Source of the DNA: Methylotuvimicrobium buryatense 5G
GTDB taxonomy: Bacteria; Pseudomonadota; Gammaproteobacteria; Methylococcales; Methylomonadaceae
Assembly: GCF_000341735.1 (NCBI RefSeq)
Contig: NZ_KB455575.1
Location: 2,991,972 to 3,055,971, forward strand
Length of the DNA stretch: 64,000 nucleotides
Direction: 5' to 3'
Shown in pieces: positions 59,513 to 64,000 of the stretch. The position numbers and the translations under genes were made by a program. The notes below the pieces were generated by a model. It saw only the letters and a list, made by a program, of their open reading frames with translations. It did no database searches and had not been told where the DNA came from. Position 1 is the stretch's first letter; every line of letters starts with the position of its first letter.

Positions 59513-60378
59513 GCAACTCCCGAAAGGCGAGAAAATGTGTCTTTGTTCAAAGAAACCGATTGTTCGTAATAAGCGCCTTGCACCCAATTGAATCCAATCG
59601 TACGAGCCAAAGCCTTGATATTGGCATCCTCGATATCAAGCAACGCTGTTTGCCCACCGACCGAATCCGTCAGTTTGTGCAAGCGATGCAGTTTGTGCGG
59701 TAATTGATTGTCTTGAATCCTGCCAAGATCCTTGGCCGACAGACCGACATTATCTGGCGATAAGGCCGTAATCAGCTCTAAAGCCGAACCACTCAAACCG
59801 TTGTAATCAAATTTAAGGGCCACTCGATAACCGCGCTGCCGGTAGTTTTCAAGCCCCTTCAGCAAGACTTCGTAATAATTGGCATAGACGCTGCTTACAC
59901 TCAAAGTAATTACGATGTTATTGGGCTCCAAACCGCATTTCCCGATAACTTCTTGAAAATACGCTCCATGATCTTTCTTGACGCCGAGAATATGCCTAGG
60001 ATCGACCTCTAGTTGCAAAAAAAACGGCTCATGGGAAATCGGCAAAAAATTGAGCATATGAACGGTACGAGCTAAACGATCAAAATCGACTATGGAATCG
60101 GGACAAATTGATTGCCGTGCAGGCAGCGATATAATCAAATCCAATTCATGGCTTTGCAGATGCGGAATTTCGGAAGTGCTGACATTAAGCTTGGCAATAT
60201 AGCCTGCTATCGTTGAGGGTTTCCGCGTTTCGCGCAGAGGCGCCAGTTCAGTAGTGATATGAATGGGACCGAATAAACCATGCACGACTCCTTCTTTTAA
60301 AAAGAAGGGACGGAAATTGGTATGATGCTCCCATTCAAGGCGGTCATTGAAGTGTTCGACGAGTTGTTCTAATGGCAT
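59509..60378 (-). CDS. Degenerate EAL-domain-like protein
   Basis: The 289-residue protein has the EAL fold order without the catalytic residues. The E-x-T-E strand appears as IVITLSVSSVYANYYEVL, the DDFG metal loop as VALKFDYNGLSGSALELI, the K-x-D segment as LSPDNVGLSAKDLG, and the E-G-V-E segment as TALLDIEDANIKALARTIGF, ending with NWVQGAYYEQ where active enzymes have QGY. Such proteins may bind c-di-GMP or act as protein-interaction regulators. AAGGAG precedes the ATG at 60378. It is divergent from the CysB-type regulator. Confidence 0.72.
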   Translation of the reverse strand: MPLEQLVEHFNDRLEWEHHTNFRPFFLKEGVVHGLFGPIHITTELAPLRETRKPSTIAGYIAKLNVSTSEIPHLQSHELDLIISLPARQSICPDSIVDFDRLARTVHMLNFLPISHEPFFLQLEVDPRHILGVKKDHGAYFQEVIGKCGLEPNNIVITLSVSSVYANYYEVLLKGLENYRQRGYRVALKFDYNGLSGSALELITALSPDNVGLSAKDLGRIQDNQLPHKLHRLHKLTDSVGGQTALLDIEDANIKALARTIGFNWVQGAYYEQSVSLNKDTFSRLSGVA

Positions 60379-60424
60379 TATCCTGCTCCTTGTTGTACTT
60401 AGGCTTTGCTCTGTTCAGGTAGCG

Positions 60425-60455
60425 AAAAAAACAGGCGGAGATGTTTTTCCGCCTG
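60425..60455 (-). promoter_or_regulatory. Terminator-like hairpin in the leader of the EAL-like gene
   Basis: On the minus strand CAGGCGGA, an 8-nt loop and TCCGCCTG are followed by a run of T residues, 47 nt before the start codon of the gene at 60378. Its location inside the leader, rather than after a gene, suggests attenuation or a riboswitch-type expression platform. No known aptamer is recognisable in the upstream 150 nt. Confidence 0.45.
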
Positions 60456-60635
60456 ACAAATATCCCTATGATTTAAGGAGGAGTTCAATACGAATCCGTT
60501 CAATCGCGCTAACGAAACGGCTCTGGCCATTTGTTGGGTTCAGAATAGCGGGATTTCTTTGATTATTAAAACGATATAATTCGATTTATACTTCTAAAAA
60601 TTAGATATTAAAAACGCTTCAGGCCATCGCATCTC

Positions 60636-61535
60636 ATGAATCTCAGCCAGATTGAATTACTTCGCACTCTGCATGAAAACGGTTTCAACCTCTCCAAGGC
60701 CGCCGACAGCATGCATATCGTCCAGTCTGCGGTTAGCCGGCAATTACATTTATTCGAGGAGGAATTGGGCTCGCCTTTATTGACAAGAAACGGCAAAAAA
60801 CTGACCGGTCTGACCGAACTGGGACAAAAGGTATTGGCGCAGGCATCAACCATTCAACAAGCCAAAAAAAATATCAAATCGCTCGCCTCGGAATACCGCA
60901 ATGGCGACAGCGGAATTTTGCATGTCGCGACGACGCATACCCAGGCAAAATACTTTTTACCGAAGCCGATACAACGCTTCCGCGCCAAATATCCCGGCGT
61001 CAAGGTTTATATCGTGCAGTCCTCGCCCGACCACCTGATCGACTTTCTGCATAACGATCAGGCCGATCTGGCCATTTGCACCGAAAAGGTCGCCGAAGAT
61101 GAAACCTTGATCATCAATCCCTGTTACGAATGGCACCATGCCGTCGTCATCCCGAAAGAACATCCGCTGGCTAGCGGGGACTTGACCTTGGAACGCTTGG
61201 CCTCGTTTCCCATTCTCACCTACTCGCTCGGCTTTACAGGCCGTTCCAATATCGAGAAGGCCTTTAACGACCGGGAATTGCAAATGGATGTGGTGCTGGC
61301 GGCAGCCGATACCGATATCATTAAAACTTATGTGCGTTTGGGATTGGGTGTCGGCTTGATCGCCAGTATGGCCTATGATCCGATAGCCGATACTGATTTG
61401 GTCGTCCGAAATTTGCCCGGACTCATACCCAGCTCGATGACCAAAATTGCTTACTTGCGACAGAATTATTTACCCGCCTACAGCCGGCATTTTATTGAAG
61501 AACTATTGGACGCCGCCCAAGAAATGAACGCCTGA
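60636..61535 (+). CDS. cysB: CysB-type LysR regulator
   Basis: The 299-residue regulator has the N-terminal winged helix MNLSQIELLRTLHENGFNLS, KAADSMHIVQSAVSRQLHLF, then LTGLTELGQKVL. The effector domain has HTQAKYFLPKPIQRFRAKYP and VQSSPDHLIDFLHNDQADLA, as in CysB and Cbl. These respond to acetylserine-type effectors and activate sulfate uptake genes. The upstream sulfate genes are the obvious target. It is divergent from the EAL-like gene with 257 nt between the starts. Confidence 0.92.
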   Translation: MNLSQIELLRTLHENGFNLSKAADSMHIVQSAVSRQLHLFEEELGSPLLTRNGKKLTGLTELGQKVLAQASTIQQAKKNIKSLASEYRNGDSGILHVATTHTQAKYFLPKPIQRFRAKYPGVKVYIVQSSPDHLIDFLHNDQADLAICTEKVAEDETLIINPCYEWHHAVVIPKEHPLASGDLTLERLASFPILTYSLGFTGRSNIEKAFNDRELQMDVVLAAADTDIIKTYVRLGLGVGLIASMAYDPIADTDLVVRNLPGLIPSSMTKIAYLRQNYLPAYSRHFIEELLDAAQEMNA

Positions 61536-61719
61536 GACAACCAGTCCCTTTATACTCAAAAAATGGATAACCATATGAAGTTATGGGGAGTGGCTAGCGA
61601 GGATGTCGGCAGCAGGGCAGATTTTGCAGGAGCAAAAATCCGCCTAACACCCCGACACCCCGACACCCCTTTCACTAATACTGAAATTTAAGTACTATCG
61701 GTCTATTTACGGTAATCGC

Positions 61720-63255
61720 CTAATCGTCGATACGCGCGGTTTTAAAACGGGCCGTGGCTCCAAGCAGACCAACTACGAAGAAAGCCGTACCGACTACAGT
61801 AAAACGCAGATTCGACTCTTGCATGCCCAAGTCGTCGGTCGCATAAAGCATGATTATAACGGCGACCGCCCCCCATCCTAGAAATCGCAACGTCGCGTCT
61901 AGTAGGCATTTACCTAGCGTTTCCGATTCGGTCACCGGAGTGTCCATGCGATAAGCCACAAAGCCGCATATCAGCGCCGGCAGGATTCCCCAACGCATAT
62001 GATCAAAAAAGCTTTCCCAAAAAAAGAAATACTCTCTGCGGTAGAAGGTTAACTCGAGTACCAGTGTCGAGACCGTGGTACTAACAACGAAGCCCATGAT
62101 CATCATCGTCATATAAAACCCGTAATAGCGATCGTATTGCTCCCGCTGGCGGCTGAAGACAAGCGTCCGCAAAACGAAGATCAACGCTAAAGGAAGGACA
62201 TACATCGGCATGACATAAGCCATCCAACGAAGCGTTGTATAGCTAAAATGGGCCAAAGGCTTATCCGGAAACAGGAAAGCATTATGTAACGAAACCGAAA
62301 TTTCTCGGCCTAATATGACTCCGATAGCGGAGGCCGCCATGAAAATCAGAATATACTTATAGGTGTGTTTCAAGCGGGCTTCGTGAACATTTCCACCGAG
62401 TTGCTTCACGGTTGTCCAAATATCGTTTTCGCTAGCGCTACCGAACACAATCAAGGAGGCAAGCATGCGGCACAATAAACCGGTGAGTTGATCCAACTCT
62501 TTGATCAAATTGACTGTCTTGGTGTAATGCGGCTCCGCTTCCTTCCAAACTGCCACTTTTTCCGACATGGCGTTATAGGAGATACAAATTTCCCCCCATT
62601 TCAGAGACGGTTCGTTGAACAGTCGACGAAAAGACGACTGATTCGCATAATATTGTATCCGATCAAACAGCAGGCAATTATGAGCCCATTTATATTCGAC
62701 CGTGGCACTGGACATGTCAAAGTCCCCGGGGTCGATGCTCGACACTAACAATCGATTGGCAATTTGCTCTTTCAGTTTCTCGTCAACCGCCGACAATCTT
62801 GAGGTGACTAGAGCGTTATAAACTTCTACCGCCTTAGTTGGGATGGCAAAAGCATCATGTATGCTATCTCTCAAAATCAGCAAAGGATTAATTTTGCTTT
62901 CCCAAGCGATAAAAAATAGAAATAGCCCAGCGGCAATCAACGGTACGATCGTAGTACCGTCCAAGCCATTCAGAAGATCCACTAACTCTCGAGAACGAAG
63001 GTTCTTAACGATAAGTGTTACCAAAGGCTCCAATGGCAACCACTGGAAAGTCAGTAATAAATATAGAGCCGCCATGAACGCGCAGTACGACGCAACCCCT
63101 AACCAATAGGTGCTTCTGCGGATAAAATATTGCGGAAGCGTCGGTTCTGCGCCTAATTGAATCCGACGTTTTTGGAAGGAACGATAGGCCAGGAATACTA
63201 CTGCCACGGTTCCAAGAAACTGCACCGCAAAGTTAATCATAAGTTCAACAGTCAT
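61720..63255 (-). CDS. Multi-pass membrane protein of unknown function
   Basis: The 511-residue protein has about eight hydrophobic segments: a pair near the N-terminus (FAVQFLGTVAVVFLAYRSF, YWLGVASYCAFMAALYLLL), another at about 110 (IVPLIAAGLFLFFIAWE), a cytoplasmic middle of about 150 residues, and then helices in the C-terminal half (ILIFMAASAIGVILG, YVLPLALIFVLRTLV, FYMTMMIMGFVVSTTVSTLV, WGAVAVIIMLYA). No catalytic motif is visible and I do not recognise the family. No close operon partner exists; a cell-envelope or sensing role is possible. Confidence 0.7.
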   Translation of the reverse strand: MTVELMINFAVQFLGTVAVVFLAYRSFQKRRIQLGAEPTLPQYFIRRSTYWLGVASYCAFMAALYLLLTFQWLPLEPLVTLIVKNLRSRELVDLLNGLDGTTIVPLIAAGLFLFFIAWESKINPLLILRDSIHDAFAIPTKAVEVYNALVTSRLSAVDEKLKEQIANRLLVSSIDPGDFDMSSATVEYKWAHNCLLFDRIQYYANQSSFRRLFNEPSLKWGEICISYNAMSEKVAVWKEAEPHYTKTVNLIKELDQLTGLLCRMLASLIVFGSASENDIWTTVKQLGGNVHEARLKHTYKYILIFMAASAIGVILGREISVSLHNAFLFPDKPLAHFSYTTLRWMAYVMPMYVLPLALIFVLRTLVFSRQREQYDRYYGFYMTMMIMGFVVSTTVSTLVLELTFYRREYFFFWESFFDHMRWGILPALICGFVAYRMDTPVTESETLGKCLLDATLRFLGWGAVAVIIMLYATDDLGMQESNLRFTVVGTAFFVVGLLGATARFKTARIDD

Positions 63256-63709
63256 CGTGCGCCTGCTCCTACGTGCTTTTTATAAGGTTCGAAAGGGTTG
63301 TCATCATAGTCAAAAGACAATGATATATCCGTGTCGGCTCTATGGCAGGTCCATCCGTTAATGCCGTAATTTGAATTACGATAGGTATAACCAGCCGAGC
63401 GTCCGTTGCGGTATCCAGTGGAATTATTATACTTGACGGATTATTATACTTGACATAGAGCGACAAGGTCTCTTACTGGTTTCAGAATAAACCGAAACAT
63501 ATTGTCGTTCAATTATCCCATCAATCTTGGGATGGAGAGGACCAAGATATTTTTCTTGGATGGCGATGAGAGGAATTAATGATGAAAACCTTTTTACGTA
63601 CTCTGTTAGAGAGAAAACCAGGGGTAATGAATGCTGTCGAAATTGTAACCATTCAGTCCCCCGGCAATTGTTGTTCCCACGCTGGAGCGCGGAAACGATA
63701 GGATCGGCA
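63256..63709. other. Gene-free interval with a MITE fragment and a 17-bp tandem duplication
   Basis: A partial TATACC MITE ends at 63389 (GATAGGTATA). ATTATTATACTTGAC occurs twice (63423-63437 and 63440-63454) with a 17-bp period. A short TTCCCACGCTGGAGCG hairpin lies near 63675. No gene is supported. Confidence 0.6.
63310..63389. repeat. Partial TATACC-ended MITE
   Basis: The right half only: TGTCGGCTCTATGGCAGGTCC followed by GCCGTAATTTGAATTACG and GGTATA. Confidence 0.65.
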
Positions 63710-64000
63710 TCAACGAATACCTTCCCGCTTAAGTTGCGCGGTTAATACTTCAATTTTGACATCAAGATCGAATAGGTCATCTTCAAATAATTTTTGTTGC
63801 TGTTCCAGGAAGGTCGCTTCAATTGTTTCGAGTACATTACGAAAATTCTGTGTCAATTGCCCGGATTGGATATGGCTGTGCGTTTTGGCATAGCCTTCGG
63901 TGACTTGCATCGCTCCATCGAGATAAACGTTCAGAAATTTTCGAGCTTTGCGAATATCTCGCGGGTCGGCTTCGATTTCGCTCAAAATACTGTCGGCAAT
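63710..64000 (-). CDS. XpaC-like protein, C-terminal part (5' end beyond window)
   Basis: The frame is open to the window end. The last 96 codons read IADSILSEIEADPRDIRKAR, KFLNVYLDGAMQVTEGYA, and LFEDDLFDLDVKIEVLTAQL with a stop at 63710. The D-P-R-D-x-R-x-A-R-x-F-L-x-x-Y-L-D pattern fits the 5-bromo-4-chloroindolyl-phosphate hydrolysis (XpaC) family, whose genes often sit next to TelA/toxic-anion-resistance genes. The N-terminal membrane part lies outside the window. Function is unknown. Confidence 0.75.
   Translation of the reverse strand: MADSILSEIEADPRDIRKARKFLNVYLDGAMQVTEGYAKTHSHIQSGQLTQNFRNVLETIEATFLEQQQKLFEDDLFDLDVKIEVLTAQLKREGIR

Noticed and set aside
1-64000. tRNA, rRNA or CRISPR array
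   Set aside because: I looked for tRNA-like cloverleaf ends (CCA with GGTTCGAATCC words) and for regularly spaced direct repeats. The repeats present are dispersed palindromes without spacer regularity.

Overview
The window looks like a chromosomal segment of a gammaproteobacterium. GC is moderate, gene density is normal, and intergenic spaces are crowded with short palindromic and MITE-like repeats. The gene mix (duplicated FecI/FecR/TonB-receptor iron modules, a CrtI-type carotenoid oxidoreductase, an aryl-polyene-type ketosynthase operon, RtcB RNA repair, a CysB/CysTWA sulfate regulon) fits a methylotroph or methanotroph of the Methylococcales. That placement is inference: no methane-oxidation marker lies in the window.

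Region 1 (1-11.7 kb) holds two iron-signalling modules. The first is on the minus strand: fecI, fecR, then a TonB receptor cut by the window start. The second is on the plus strand: fecI, fecR, a TonB siderophore receptor, and a PepSY membrane protein. Each module has a mobile-type gene between fecR and its receptor: a REP-associated tyrosine transposase (RAYT) in the first and an Rpn/PD-(D/E)XK nuclease in the second. Eleven copies of a double-hairpin REP element are packed here, and I saw none in the remaining 52 kb.

Region 2 (11.7-19 kb) has a decayed BrnT/BrnA pair, a transposase remnant, a ParD/ParE pair whose toxin is frameshifted, a carotenoid-desaturase-like oxidoreductase, YfbR, a 50-residue membrane protein, MscL and an FtsH paralogue. 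Region 3 (19-32.5 kb) has a membrane alpha/beta hydrolase and a DRGH nuclease bracketed by matching repeats. It continues with a ferritin-like protein, FumC, a GlcG-like protein, a zinc-ribbon/metallo-beta-lactamase-fold protein, a HerA-like ATPase, a large Cache/SBP/HD-GYP sensor and a SagB-type nitroreductase.

Region 4 (32.6-40.2 kb) is an RNA-repair set (MJ1316 domain, archease, RtcB) with a CydX-like small protein inside it. A DUF72 pseudogene, a haem-c diguanylate cyclase, a pRiA4b ORF-3 protein and a RES/Xre toxin-antitoxin pair follow.

Region 5 (40.3-51.6 kb) is the most striking part. A minus-strand operon with the ApeO-P-Q-R order of aryl polyene clusters (KS, dehydratase, KR, KS), headed by a flavin-dependent halogenase-like protein and followed by a PfkB kinase, faces a plus-strand cassette. 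That cassette encodes a carrier protein, a condensation-like protein, a proline-type adenylation domain and an acyl-CoA-dehydrogenase-like prolyl oxidase. Together they suggest a polyene primed with pyrrole-2-carboxylate, possibly halogenated.

Region 6 (51.6-61.5 kb) is a sulfate-uptake regulon: YezD, outer-membrane porin, Sbp, CysT, CysW, CysA and a CysB-type regulator. The regulator is divergent from a degenerate EAL protein and a small hydrolase. A multi-pass membrane protein of unknown function and the C-terminus of an XpaC-like protein close the window.
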